From: Taudactylus pleione
Taxonomy: Eukaryota > Chordata > Amphibia > Anura > Myobatrachidae
Assembly: GCA_031769625.1 (NCBI GenBank)
Contig: JAUIMM010000643.1
Span: 935,001 to 999,000, forward strand
Reading direction: 5' to 3'
Length of the DNA stretch: 64,000 nucleotides
The number at the start of each line of letters is the position of its first letter. The first letter of the stretch is position 1. This document shows, in pieces, positions 10,621-22,189 of the stretch. The translations under genes were made by a program, and so were the position numbers. The notes beneath the pieces are model-generated. The model searched no databases. It saw only the letters and a program-made list of their open reading frames with translations, and was not told where the DNA came from.

Positions 10621-12482
10621 AACCCTGCACCCCACTATCCCTAATCCTGCACCCACTCCCCGCACACATTACACTACCACTGCTCACCCTGCACCCCTCC
10701 CCGCACACACCAACCTACACCTACACACTGCATTCTCCTCCGTAACTTGACCGGCAGGAGGGTAGCTGACAGGGAGGGTGAGAGACCCAAGAGTAGCCGG
10801 TAAGTGCCTGGTGTTCCGTGTCTTGTCTTTTTTTTCCTCCCCGGTGGGATTTTGCCTGCAAAAAAAAACAGGAATCAATTTTCCTCATTGGATACCATGG
10901 GAATCGGGACAGCGCATACCCACGATAATCTAAAATTGGTCGCGAGGTCCACACAATTTTTTACGGGTTAAATCCAGCACTCAATTAGATATGTCCCTAA
11001 GGTTTAATTAACCTTCCAGCTTTAGAGAATACCTTGTTCTTATAGTATTCCCTCAGGGGTCAAGTTGGAAGACCCCTATTCTCCTGCAGGTTTGAGTATT
11101 CCTTTGGCACCGTCCATAACTTCGGTTTTAAAGACAACATGTTTTAAAGGATCTCTCCACATAAACTATCAATATACATAAAAAAGTAATGCACGTTTGA
11201 CAAGCAGTTATTATTGTGCTTAAGTAAGAACTAATATTTATCTCCTGTATTTTTTTTTTTTACTGGATATCTATTAATAAGCTGTGTGATGGGCGGAGCT
11301 CTGCAAAATATATATGAATATAAATATACATAAAGGGTCATTTACTACCTGAAAGTGCACAGACAGGAAATGTGTTGTATGTCTTTGTCACCTACATATA
11401 TATTTTGTCACAGCTTTGTGTGTTCATTTGAATGCAAGTGCGATGCATATTGAAAACCGGTGTACCTGTTATGAGAAGTACATTTACATTGTGAGGGTCC
11501 TTCCTATATTTGTTCTTCTTTTATGTGGGGTTCTTCTATGCACATCCAGGGACATATGTATGCTTTGTCTGGTGGGCAGGTCTAATGGTGACAATGTCCT
11601 GGTTTAACTCAGCGGACGTTAAATATCTGCAGTCTGGGGTAATAAAATGTTGGACATTCCAAGAGCTGATTGTATAATCATGGTCCCTGTAATTGCTCTC
11701 AGTCTCTGCTGGTGAGGAGGCGTTTTCCGTTTCACAAATCAAGGGAGGATTAATTGCTTTAACTCATTTAATATTCCTGTGCTAGCTGTAATCATCTATC
11801 TGGGAATAAGTCATTGGGGTGTAACCAATAAACAAGTTAAGTAGCCTATAAAGTATGACATATATTAAAGGCACAATAACCCAATTTTTTTGTAACCTTT
11901 CCCATATGACTTTCCTAATGCAGTTATGATGAAAAGTACATATAGGAGACTTTGTAGTTATAGACGTTCTGCGAACTCTGTGACAGTGCCTCATATAATG
12001 ATAAATGAAACAGCCTATTTGAAGTATCACCATTGTTTTTGTATATTAAGATCAGATCTTCTCCTGTATATATGAGCTAAAAATTCTAACCTTCATCTAC
12101 ACCACTCCCTGCAAGAAGAATTCCTTTACTTATTTTTTATTTTTTTTGTCAGATGTGTAATTAAAGGCAAGGAGAGTGGGAGGAAGAGGAGTAGGGGAGA
12201 GAGCAAGGGGACCTCCAAGGACCATTGGTGACTGACTCATGTGTGTAAACAATCTCACTCATGTATCTTATAGAAATATCTTCATCTAAACATAAAACAG
12301 ACAATAACTTTTTATTTATATTCCTGGCTGCACACAGACACATTTTTAACATTAATGTTATTACAAACACCGTGGCAATCATTGTTGTTTCCTCTTGATG
12401 GTGTTTTTGGTTTTCTGCCCATCATTTGAGGTTTCTGGCCCCTTGCAAGTCTGCTCTATTCCAAATTCATGCCAAAGTACAT
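10621..12482. other. Unassigned sequence, no gene seen
   Basis: Mostly AT-rich single-copy-looking sequence with short open frames on both strands and no recognisable domain. Probably intronic or intergenic. Confidence 0.45.
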
Positions 12483-12649
12483 ATACAAATTAGGGGTGAG
12501 CGGGTTCGGATTTCTGAAATCCGAACCCCCCGAGCCCCCCCGATCCGAGTCCGATCCGAATCAGGCTCGACTTTTCCCGCCTGACTCGGATCTGAAATCG
12601 AGGCAAAACGTCATCATCCCGCCTTCCGAGTCTCGCGGGTTTTGGATCC

Positions 12650-12658
12650 TATATAAGG
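12650..12658 (+). promoter_or_regulatory. TATA box of the hAT element
   Basis: TATATAAGG sits about 160 bp inside the left terminus and is followed by a GC-rich stretch including GGCGCCATTTTC, as expected for a transposon promoter and start region. Assignment is by position and sequence only. Confidence 0.55.
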
Positions 12659-13010
12659 TACCCGCGTCGGCGCCATTTTCTCACTCGGCTGTGGACAGTG
12701 AAGAGGGAGGGTGGGAATTAGGGCTGTGTAGTGTAGTGTAGTGTAGTGCTGCTGTTGTCCACTACTTCAAAGTCCATAGGGGCTGGCTGTGTTGTGCTGT
12801 GCTGCTGTTGTTAATAGGGGCTGTGTCCACTACTTCAAAGTCCATAGGGGCTGGCTGGACTGTGTTGTGCAATCAGTTCTCCATAGGGGCTGTGTCCACT
12901 CCAAAGTCCTGTGCAGTGTCCCAGTCCTAAAGGGGTGCTGTAGTGTTGTCCAGGGGGTGCTCTGTCCATCAGGGGTGCTCCCCCCAAGTGCTAAAAAAAT
13001 AATATATTTT

Positions 13011-13862
13011 CTGTGTTTGTGAATTGTGTGCGCAGTAGCCGCACGTGCATCAACAAAGTAGTGCCAAGCGTGCGCCTGTGTCATAAGTAAAGGGCCGGCT
13101 GGCTTGACCGTTAAGGGTGCTGTAACCCCCGAAAGTACACTCCAGTCCAAACCAAAAAAAAAATTATTTTCTGTGTTTGTGAATTGTGTGCGCAGTAGCT
13201 GCACGTGCATCAACAAAGTAGTGCCAAGCGTGCGCCTGTGTCATAAGTAAAGGGCCGGCTGGCTTGACCGTTAAGGGTGCTGTAACCCCCGAAAGTACAC
13301 TCCAGTCCAAACCAAAAAAAAAATTATTTTCTGTGTTTGTGAATTGTGTGCGCAGTAGCCGCACGTGCATCAACAAAGTAGTGCCAAGCGTGCGCCTGTG
13401 TCATAAGTAAAGGGCCGGCTGGCTTGACCGTTAAGGGTGCTGTAACCCCCGAAAGTACACTCCAGTCCAAACCAAAAAAAAAATTATTTTCTGTGTTTGT
13501 GAATTGTGTGCGCAGTAGCCGCACGTGCATCAACAAAGTAGTGCCAAGCGTGTGCCTGTGTCATAAGTAAAGGGCCGGCTGGCTTGACCGTTAAGGGCGC
13601 TGTAACCCCCGAAAGTACACTCCAGTCCAAACCAAAAAAATATATATTTTCTGTGTTTGTGACTTGTGTGCACTGTGGCTGCACGTGCATCAACAAAGGA
13701 GCAGCGCCAAGCGTGCGCCTGTGTCCCATAAGTAAAGAGCCGGCTGGCTCATTTCTTAAAGGGTGGTGTAACCCACAAAGTGCACTACTCTCCAGCAAAA
13801 ATAAAAAAATATTTTCTGTGTTTGTGTGCGCTTTAGCCGCACGTATATATATCAATATAACA
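13011..13862. repeat. 160-bp tandem array in the hAT leader
   Basis: Units start CTGTGTTTGT at 13011, 13171, 13331, 13491 and 13651, then a diverged unit at about 13815. The first four intervals are exactly 160 bp and the copies nearly identical, which points to recent expansion. The unit includes GTAGCCGCACGTGCATCAAC. Confidence 0.95.
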
Positions 13863-13865
13863 TAA

Positions 13866-14213
13866 ATGGAACACCAAACTTTCTCCGATAAAAATAAAAT
13901 AGGGAAAGATCAAGAACCACTTCCTCCTAGTGCTGTTGCTGCTGCTGGGAGTTGTGCTGTTGCTGCTGCTGGGAGTTGTTCATCATCCCAGAGAGGAAGT
14001 AGGAACATCACTACTTTTACTAAACAATTGACCCTCCAACAGTCCCTAGCGATGAGGATGAAGTACGACAGCAGTCATCCTGAAGCAAAACGTATAACTG
14101 AGGCCTTGACCGCTATGTTGGTGTTAGACGTGCGTCCGGTATCCGCCATTAGTGCAGTGGGATTTAGACAATTGATGGAGGTAGTGTGTCCTCGGTTCCA
14201 AATCCCGTCTAGA
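13866..14213 (+). pseudogene. hAT transposase, N-terminal fragment
   Basis: An open frame from an ATG at 13866 carries low-complexity VAAAGSC repeats, then a stretch resembling the conserved hAT/ZBED region just before the catalytic domain, with LTAMLVLDVRPVSAI and FRQLMEVVCPRFQIPSR as key words. In intact relatives the DDE catalytic core and the insertion domain follow. Here the frame runs straight into the second tandem array after the PSR and stops. The N-terminal BED finger is not evident. It is a relic of the transposase that once moved this element family. No host role is implied. Confidence 0.85.
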
Positions 14214-16008
14214 TTCCACCTGCATCCTCAAAGCAGCAGCGACAAGCGTGCGTCTGTCTGTTAAAGGGTGGTGACACCGTCAAAGTGTGCTACACAAACA
14301 AATAAAATATTGTTCTTTTTTTTTCTGTCTTTGTGAATTGTGTGGGCTGTAGCCGCACTTGCATCCTCAAAGCAGCAGCGACAAGCGTGCGTCTGTCTGT
14401 TAAAGGGTGGTGACACCCTCAAAGTGTGCTACACAAACAATAAAAATATTCTTCTTCTTTCTGTCTTTGTGAATTGTGTGGGCTGCAGCCGCACCTGCAT
14501 CCTTAAAGCAGCAGCGACAAGCGTGCGTCTGTCTGTTAAAGGGTGGTGACACCCTCAAAGTGCTCCAAAAAATAAAAAAAATTTTTTAATGTGTTTGTGA
14601 CTTGTCTGCGATGTAGCCGCACTTGCATCCTCAAAGCAGCAGCGACAAGCGTGCGTCTGTCTGTTAAAGGGTGGTGACACCCTCAAAATGTGCTACACAA
14701 ACAATAAAAATATTCTTCTTCTTTCTGTCTTTGTGAATTGTGTGGGCTGTAGCCGCACCTGCATCCTTAAAGCAGCAGCGACAAGCGTGCGTCTGTCTGT
14801 TAAAGGGTGGTGACACCCTCAAAGTGTGCTACACAAACAATTAAAATATTGTTCTTTTTTTTTTCTGTCTTTGTGAATTGTGTGGGCTGTAGCCGCACTT
14901 GCATCCTCAAAGCAGCAGCGACAAGCGTGTCTCTGTCTGTTAAAGGGTGTTGTAACTCTCAAAGTGCTCCAAAAAATAATTTTTTTTTTTTAATGTGTTT
15001 GTGACTTATGTGCGATGTTGCCGCACTTGCATCCTCAAAGCAGCAGCGACAAGCGTGCGTCTGTCTGTTAAAGGGTGTTGTAACTCTCAAAGTGCTCCAA
15101 AAAATAAAAAATTTTTTTTAATGTGTTTGTGACTTGTGTGTGATGTAGCCGCACTTGCATCCTCAAAGCAGCAGCGACAAGCGTGCGTCTGTCTGTTAAA
15201 GGGTGGTGACACCCTCAAAGTGTGCTACACAAACAATAAAAATATTCTTTTTTCTGTCTTTGTGAATTGTGTGGGCTGTAGCCGCACCTGCATCCTTAAA
15301 GCAGCAGCGACAAGCGTGCGTCTGTCTGTTAAAGGGTGGTGTAACTCTCAAAGTGCTCCAAAACAGAAAAAACTATTTTTTAATGTGTTTGTGACTTGTG
15401 TGCGATGTAGCCGCACTTGCATCCTCAAAGCAGCAGCGACAAGCGTGCGTCTGTCTGTTAAAGGGTGGTGACACCCTCAAAGTGTGCTACACAAAAAATA
15501 AAAATATTCTTCTTTTTTCTGTCTTTGTGAATTGTGTGGGCTGTAGCCGCACCTGCATCCTTAAAGCAGCAGCGACAAGCGTGCGTCTGTCTGTTAAAGG
15601 GTGGTGACACCCTCAAAGTGTGCTACACAAACAATTAAAATATTGTTCTTTTTTTTTCTGTCTTTGTGAAATGTGTGGGCTGTAGCCGCACCTGCATCCT
15701 TAAAGCAGCAGCGACAAGCGTGTGTCTGTCTGTTAAAGGGTGGTGACACCCTCAAAGTGTGCTACACAAATAAAAATATTCTTCTTTTTTCTGTCTTTGT
15801 GAATTGTGTGGGCTGTAGCCGCACTTGCATCCTCAAAGCAGCAGCGACAAGCGTGCGTCTGTCTGTTAAAGGGTGGTGTAACCCTCAAAGTGCGCTCCAC
15901 AAACAATAAAAATATTCTTTTTTTTTTCTGTCTTTGTGAATTGTGTGGGCTGTAGCCGCACTTGCATCCTCAAAGCAGCAGCGACAAGCGTGCGTCTGTC
16001 TGTTAAAG
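14214..16008. repeat. Second tandem array replacing the transposase core
   Basis: About 14 copies of a unit containing AGCAGCAGCGACAAGCGTG and CTGTCTGTTAAAGG. Spacings of the CGTCTGTCTG word are mostly near 128 or 136-140 bp. Two unit subtypes occur, one with TTTTTAATGTGTTTGTGACTT and one with ATTCTTCTTTCTGTCTTTG. The unit is a diverged relative of the 160-bp leader unit, sharing TAGCCGCAC-TGCATC and the GTTAAAGGGTGGTG type of segment. It occupies the place of the catalytic domain. Confidence 0.93.
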
Positions 16009-16239
16009 GATTACATCGGTGACAGCATCCAAGTAGGCATGTCAGACAGTCCGTACCTGTACTGGCAGGAAAAAGAAGCAATTTGGAGGTCCCTGTACAA
16101 ACTGGGTCTATTTTACCTGAGTTGCCCCCCCTCCAGTGTGTACTCCGAAAGAGTGTTTAGTGCAGCCGGGAACCTTGTCAGCGAAAGGCGTAGGAGGTTG
16201 CTTCCACAAAATGTGGAGAAGATAATGTTCATAAAATGA
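16009..16239 (+). pseudogene. hAT transposase, C-terminal hATC fragment
   Basis: A frame opening at the end of the array encodes the hAT C-terminal dimerisation region. Diagnostic words are YWQEKEAIW, PPSSVYSERVFSAAGN, LVSERRRRLLPQNVE and a stop at 16237-16239. This motif set is typical of hAT transposases and of domesticated ZBED proteins. With no catalytic region in front of it and a repeat-derived upstream frame, it is a non-functional remnant in the same element as the fragment at 13866-14213. Confidence 0.9.
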
Positions 16240-17109
16240 ATTATCAACTCTTCCAGGGAGACCAGCCTCCAGAACGTACAGAGGGACCTGTGGTTCCAGC
16301 AGGGATGAATTAATACTCTGTGAGGATGAGGATGTACACACTGAAGAGGGTGAGGAATTGGTGGATGAGGAGGATGAGGATGACATCTTGCCTCCGTAGA
16401 GCCAGTTTGTGCAGGGACAGATTAATTGCCAGCTTGTTTTGTGGGGGGCCAAACGAACCAATCATTTCAGCCACAGTTGTGTGGCAGACCCTGGCGCTGA
16501 AATGATTGGTTTGTTAAAGTGTGCATGTCCTGTTTATACAACATAAGGGTGGGTGGGAGGGCCCAAGGACAATTCCATCTTGCACCTCTTTTTTTTCTTT
16601 GCATTGTGTACAGTTTGGGGCCTAGTTTTTCAAACTGCCATCCTGTCTGCCACTGGTTTCACGCCTAGATGGGTCACGTGTTTGTGCCGCCCACTCGTGA
16701 CTCTTAGCATAGTCATCCAGCTACCTCGGTGCAACCTTTTGGACATAAAAACACTATTGTGAGGTGTGAGGTGTTCAGAATAGACTGGAAATGAGTGGAA
16801 ATTAAGGTTATTGAGGTTAATAATAGCATAGGAGCAGAAAAACCTACAAATTCTGTGATTTTAGCTGTTTTTATGCTTTTTTTCAAAAAAATACAGATCC
16901 AAAACACAAAACCCAGAACCCAAAACACGGAAGGGTGGTTTTGGCAAAACCAATCCAGATCCAAAACACGAAGAAAGATCCAGATCCAAAACCAAAACAC
17001 AAAACACGAAAAGTGGCCGGTGCACACCCCTAATACAAATGTGTCCAGGTTTTCCTGTTGTCATCCTTCTGTCAATTGACAACATGACTAGGAATGGGCA
17101 TGAAATTAG

Positions 17110-17455
17110 TCGCCGGTTCAAATCCCGACTACAGAAGCCCGACAGGACAAGATCCCGACTAGGGCTGGTAAGTACCCTAACCCTCCCCTCTCTCCCCCAA
17201 CCCTCCTTTAGTGGTGCCTAACACTAATAGTCCCAAGGTGGTGCCTAACCCTAACCATCCCTCCCCCTAGCCTAACCCTCCCAGGGGGGTGCCTAACCCT
17301 AAGTCCCCCCTGGAGTCCCTAAACCTAACTCCCCCCCATCCCACGCGCGACTAAGTGCTAAGACGCTTGGACTTACCTCGATCGGTCCGGCGTAAACCTG
17401 TATTCCGGCGTCGGGATTAAGATAGGCGTCTATTAACTACATCCCCATGACTGCA
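17110..17455. repeat. Interspersed repeat rich in CCTAACCC words, copy 3
   Basis: Begins GCCGGTTCAAATCCCGACTA, with a B-box-like GGTTCAAATCC at 17115-17125, then GGTAAGTACCCTAACCCTC and degenerate GTGCCTAACCCTAA runs. Same family as 7390-7790 and 10112-10620. Confidence 0.75.
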
Positions 17456-17949
17456 TTGTGTAGGGAGGTAATGTCCACCATATCTGCTGAGGTCCTGGAT
17501 TCACTCTACTCACTCCTCCCTAGGCAGACTTTTATCATGTTAACCAATAGAATTATTTTCGGTTTTGGTGGGAATAATCTTTAAGTATAAGGATTTCACC
17601 TTGTTGCCAGATTTAGGGACATATTTATCACAGATGTGATAATAACGCTGATAATCGCAACTTTAAATATTTTCAATTATGATTATCTGATTATCAACTT
17701 TTGGGTGCCGGGACAGAGCTTGTAACTGCTATAACTTTGGTTGCAGGTCCTGACCTAGCTTGTGCATGCATCACTGGGGGCCGGCTGGAAGGGATCCAGA
17801 TGTAACCTCTCTGGTAAAATATGCAGTGTAGTAACCCATAGGCTACTATGTACTAGCCTAGCACCATCTGAAGATGGTTTTTGCTAATGGGACTGGTATA
17901 TCTCACAATTTAGCAGGCGTGTAGAAACCAAATCTGCTGCGGTAACCAC

Positions 17950-18555
17950 TGTGACACAGTTAGGTTAGGGGGTCCCTCTCCTGGGTAGAGGACTCCTTCC
18001 TTACACACACACACAGCAGCAGGGAAGCAGCACACCAGTCTGGATGCAAGTACAAGCTGGTCGGCGCCAGTCTTTATTGTACAATGTCAGAAATATAAAG
18101 AAAACATAAATATAAATCCTAGCCCTGTCGGGGCACTAACTTCACAGGTAGTTCCCTCGCTACCAGAACCTGGCAGGGCCTAATGCCCTCGCCAGCAACA
18201 AAAGCACCGCACAACACTCACAGTTAGGTTTCCAAGTGTCTCTGAGCAAACTCCCTGCCTGCTCTCCCAGGTGAGACAATCAGCCCTAAACACACTAGGC
18301 TTATATTGGCCACTCTCAGGTGGAAACCCTAACAAGCCTGTTACCAGGCTAAGAGAACCAAAACCTGGAGTGGCCGTGGGTGGAGCCCTCCCTCTCCTCT
18401 CACCCACAACCCCCAGGTCCCAAACCGGCTTTTCAAAAAACCGAGACTCAAGCCTGCTACAGTGCAGACTTTCTCCTGGGGGTTTAGAACACATAAGACA
18501 GGAATCTGGGACCAATGTACCTGCCACAGACCACTTTACCAGTGATCCTATCACA
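17950..18555 (-). mobile_element. Solo LTR of an endogenous LTR retroelement, 606 bp
   Basis: Bounded by TGTGACA at the left and TATCACA at the right, with a 4-bp duplication CCAC at 17946-17949 and 18556-18559. Read on the minus strand it has a TATA-like AATATAAGC and, downstream, an AATAAAGACTGG polyadenylation-type signal, then a CCTAACTGTGTCACA end. No internal gag or pol sequence flanks it, so it is the product of LTR-LTR recombination. The superfamily (Gypsy or ERV) is not determined. Confidence 0.75.
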
Positions 18556-18631
18556 CCACCTAGATACATTCTGGGGATGCCTGAAATTTAGACCTGCTCG
18601 ACTGGTATTAACCTGATTTAATATTCTAGTT

Positions 18632-18860
18632 CAGTGGTTTCCAAACTGATTGCCACGGGGCATTTGTAGGGGGCCACGGGTTAGTGGTCCAGAGCTTATG
18701 GCAGAATAGCAACCATGTCCATCACCACATAACTGAGCCTAAGGATGACATATAGGCACAATTTACTTATTTTGTATTTTTTGCAGAATATTTCAATAAG
18801 AAACTATTGGCCTCGGGGTGCCGTGAAAAAAATGCTGATAATGTAGGGTGCCGTGATTAA
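18632..18860. mobile_element. Possible hAT-like fragment
   Basis: CAGTGGTTTCCAAACTG is a typical hAT-type left terminus, followed by GGGGTGCCGTG words. A matching right terminus and a target duplication were not found, so it is either truncated or a chance match. Confidence 0.35.
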
Positions 18861-18986
18861 AAAATAAGTTTGTTCTAATTTATTCTTACCAGACAGACCT
18901 TGTTACCGACCTATCCATGTAGAACGCTTATCACTAGTATTTTCTGTTACTATACCCATGTCATATGTTTTCTTCATTTCCCATAG

Positions 18987-19285
18987 GTGCCTTTGTCATC
19001 TGCTGGACTCCCGGCCAAGTTGTTCTCCTTCTGGATGGCTTAGGGTGCCAATCCTGCAATGTGTTGGCTGTTGAAAAGTACTTTCTCCTCCTTGCCGAGT
19101 TCAACTCTATCATCAACCCCATTGTGTACTCGTACAGGGACAACGAGATGAGAGCTACCTTCAAGCAGATCCTCTGCTTTTGCTGCAACCGGAAGTCTAA
19201 ATACTCAACTTCCCTCAAGTCAACAAACACAGAGAGGAGAATATTGGCTGACAATGGACATCCTATGAGGGACTCCACACTTTAG
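18987..19285 (+). CDS. LPAR2: Lysophosphatidic acid receptor 2, last coding exon (partial gene)
   Basis: The exon begins after a polypyrimidine tract and AG at 18985-18986; the first codon is a glycine split after its first base, matching the conserved intron inside helix 6 of LPA receptors. It encodes the end of TM6 with the CWTP motif (FVICWTPGQVVLLLDGLG), the third extracellular loop, TM7 with NPIVYSYRD (the NPxxY-type signature), a C-rich palmitoylation-type segment CFCC, and a tail ending NGHPMRDSTL. The C-terminal DSTL is a PDZ-binding motif as in LPAR2 and distinguishes it from LPAR1 and LPAR3. LPAR2 is a G-protein-coupled receptor for lysophosphatidic acid in the plasma membrane. Stop TAG at 19283-19285. 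The exon coding TM1-TM6 is not in the window upstream. The exon is uninterrupted, so the gene is probably intact. Confidence 0.9.
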
Positions 19286-19460
19286 TTCTCTTTACATGGT
19301 GCTAGCTCTCAACTGACACTTCTAGACAAAGACTGAACATAATGGGAAATTTGCCACTGTGGTGCTATGGACACCATGAATAGTAACATGAGTGAGCTGA
19401 AACCCATACTGGATAACCTGACATTAAAAACAGTAAAATAGCATCGCCTAAATAAATAAA
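19286..19460 (+). other. LPAR2: LPAR2 3' untranslated region with poly(A) signals
   Basis: Downstream of the stop codon, overlapping AATAAA signals occur at 19451-19456 and 19455-19460. If used, the 3' UTR would be only about 200 nt. A longer UTR cannot be excluded. Confidence 0.5.
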
Positions 19461-19627
19461 TAAGATGGAAACATCTTGAGAATTGAGCTACTCACATTGG
19501 AAAGCAACCCATGTCTCCTAGGCTTTGCCCATAGTTTTTGTATCATGCTGGGGATGGGTAGTCTATCCAAATTTTCAAACCAAATGACATTATTTCTAAG
19601 CTCAGCTTCTGAGCACAGTGTATCAAG

Positions 19628-20194
19628 GGCCTGATTCAGAGCCGGACGCAATTAGTGCTCGCTCGTCCAGAAAATAGGGGTGGCTATTCAAATGAGCCGT
19701 TCGCTCTTTGCGGTCTGTTCACGCCTCTAGGTCTGAACGAGCGAACAAAACTTGCGGTCGTTTTTTGGAAAAATACGCCCCCTGGCCGCTCGCATCCTAC
19801 GTCATGTCCGCTATTTATTAATCGAGTACATCAACCAGCGTATGAACTGCTCGCTATTCTTGTGGTTGGTTTTTGCTACCACAATCTTGTGAGCAGTTCT
19901 GGTTATAAAATAACCCAGTGACGTGGTCAATGACGCTGCTGTATTAATTATGCACACCCATAAAACGCCCGTTTTGACCTTTAAGCACGCCTGCGTTCGG
20001 GTCTCCACTCCCCGTTTTCAAGCACCTTCCCGTTACCACCCACATACGCCCCCTCCTGTCACTCAAAATAGCAGGCACTCGCTGTTTAGCGAACAAACAA
20101 ATTTCGGCCGCACTGACTGGTTCGCGCATGCGTATAACGATCCGTATGCATGCGCAGTTGGGCAAACATCGCTCGGAGCGGACGAGCGGCCGCT
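19628..20194. mobile_element. MITE with GGGCCTGATTCAGAG end and internal hairpins
   Basis: The left end GGCCTGATTCAGAGCCGG matches the terminal words of the composite at 3279-4266. Internal hairpins lie at about 19844-19902 (GAACTGCTC with GAGCAGTTC, and TTGTGGT with ACCACAA inside) and 20124-20155 (GCGCATGCGTATA). The right end abuts a GGTTCCCCATCCCTG hAT-type terminus at 20199-20213, so its true end is unclear. Confidence 0.5.
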
Positions 20195-20213
20195 TACGAG
20201 GTTCCCCATCCCT

Positions 20214-21265
20214 GTTTTAGAGAATGGTTATTTTTTTGTTACTTGAGGGATTATGGGAAATCAGCTGTAGAAGGAAGAGTGATTTGGCTCAGTTCGCCTG
20301 GTCGACTTTTTCATTAAGCCCAGGTCTCGTGATGCACTGCAATAAAACCTGACCCATAAGCAGACGATATAAGATGTGTGGGCTTCTCTGTCACAAGTGA
20401 GCAGTATGGATTGGGAGAGAGTAGACATATCAAGATAAAAGAAGGACAAAAAGAGAACTAATGCTCAGTAATCCTGGAACAATGTAGCATATGCATTTTA
20501 AGCACCTTTTCTTTGTTTTAGTTACATGCAATGAATAGCGTCACACTCCCTGGTCATACCGTCTATGATAATCAACTGAGAAGAAAAAAATCCAGACAAC
20601 AATTTTATGATTAATATCAGTAATACAGTTATATGAGTTTAGTTGCATATATTTGCCAGTTTATTCAGTGAGTTGGTGATACAGAGGTAGACACAAAGCG
20701 GTAGCATCTGTGACTTTTGTTGCAGCTGCTACTGTGAAATGATGCTAGTGCTGCAGCCAATGGGATATTGAGAAGCTCAGTGGCTGCAGCTCTAATCTCC
20801 CATGTTGCCCACAAAAGCGTACCACTGAGTGGACATCGGCCGTACCATCGGACTTTTGAGCAACCTTATGGTTGCTCAGTGTCCTTAGGAGTTTGGTCAT
20901 CGGGGCATTGGAACTGCATCCTCGAACCGCATCCCCTGTCACCCCCTAGGAATGCCTATCCAAACTGCATGGATATCCATGCAGTTCCAATCTGCGTCCA
21001 CCAGCGGGACACATGCACTTAAATTAAACATCAGGCCCTGAACCTCCGTTAATAGTATGGTTCTAACTGTAATCAAAGAGAGCGTTAACAATACTACAAA
21101 AATAAATAATATAATGTATTACCTGTGTGTGATGGACTGGGCAATATCCTGGTGAGCTTTGCTTGCAATTTAATACATGTGTTTAGGAGTCCCAATTTTG
21201 ATGCCGTCTTTGATTAGAGTTACAACCATCCTATTATGGGAAACACCTTGTAAATGGTGAATGGC
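20214..21265. other. Unassigned non-coding sequence
   Basis: No gene or clearly bounded repeat seen. Around 20970-20990 a short palindrome, AACTGCATGGATATCCATGCAGTT, is present in the middle of the segment (arms of 12 bp). Confidence 0.45.
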
Positions 21266-21269
21266 CTAA

Positions 21270-21497
21270 GGGGCCCATACACCAGCCGATAGATTGCCCG
21301 ATCCTCCGAACGGATCAGAAACGGTGATCCACCGGTCAGAATTGCCGACCAGCGGCCATCGATGGACACCAATTTGTCGGAGGATCATTGAAATTCGACA
21401 TGTTAAAGTCACCGATTTGCAAATCATGATCTTATTTTGATCGTGACCTGCATCTGGGGATCGCAGGAGTGTGACAATCAGTCGCTGGTGTATGGGG
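21270..21497. mobile_element. MITE with GGCCCATACACCAGC ends
   Basis: The left end GGGGCCCATACACCAGC and the right end GCTGGTGTATGGGGGCC are inverted repeats of about 17 bp. The left flank is TAA and the right flank TTT, so the target site is not certain. It belongs to a group of MITEs here whose ends read CATACAC just inside the terminus. Confidence 0.65.
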
Positions 21498-22185
21498 GCC
21501 TTTACACATAAATATGCAAATGTAGGCAACTAAAATCTCTGCTGTTATTATTTTAAAAGGAGACCCTAAGTGGTATATTTTCTACTGATTGGCAGACAAG
21601 TGCAGATTATGTGCTCTGGTAGTGAATTGCCCACTCCCCCTTTGCACCTGTTTCAGATTATAAAGTGATGGACAACTTAAATATTTTTCTTTTTGTATTT
21701 TTTTTTTCGTTGTCTTTTAAACAAATTGTGAATACTTATGTTTCTTCCTGTTATTTATCACAGGGCAATAAATAATGTACATTTTTATCTTTAAACGATA
21801 TGTTGGTGGACTTTTTACATATGTCTTAAATAAAAGGGTCACATTTAATGCAGGAAGGCTCTGCAAAAGGGGAAGAGAACATAAACAATGGAAGCTTTAC
21901 TGAGTGGTAAACTCTAACCATACTTTTTTTTTTAAGAAGGAGAAAATACTGAATAATCACTGGTTTAACTGATTCCATACATGAAACTGTGATATTGCAA
22001 GGAGATCCATAAAAAAAGTACTGTTCAGGATTTCCATGGAAATCAGGCACTAATTGTGACACAACATACATTGTGGAAGTTCTTATGATACAGTGGAGCA
22101 TGTCATGGTACTTTGTATTGGAGGTAAAATGTAGAGAAAGTGTAATAAATACATATGATTACAATAAGGTCATTACGGGATGTAG
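21498..22185. other. Unassigned AT-rich sequence
   Basis: No gene or bounded element seen. Confidence 0.45.
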
Positions 22186-22189
22186 TTTC

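Larger units (their letters stand above)
12491..17032 (+). mobile_element. hAT transposon, 4.5 kb, defective, with tandem arrays
   Basis: Termini TAGGGGTGAGC and GTGCACACCCCTA are inverted, flanked by a perfect 8-bp duplication ATACAAAT at 12483-12490 and 17033-17040. Order inside: a subterminal palindrome in TTCGGATTTCTGAAATCCGAA, a TATA box, a leader array of 160-bp units, a 5' transposase fragment, a second array of alternating 128/136-bp units, a 3' transposase fragment with the hATC dimerisation region, an inverted repeat at about 16457-16507, and an AACACAAAACCC-rich 3' end. The catalytic middle of the transposase is missing, so it cannot move itself. Confidence 0.92.

Noticed and set aside
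12830..13855. Several minus-strand open frames of 70-128 codons, nearly identical to each other
   Set aside because: They are copies of the 160-bp array read on the wrong strand.
14214..16008. Regular repeats that could suggest a CRISPR array
   Set aside because: Units of 128-140 bp are homologous over their full length with no unique spacers, and the context is a eukaryotic hAT transposon.
18180..18569. Minus-strand 129-codon open frame
   Set aside because: Contained in a solo LTR bounded by a 4-bp duplication; no domain.
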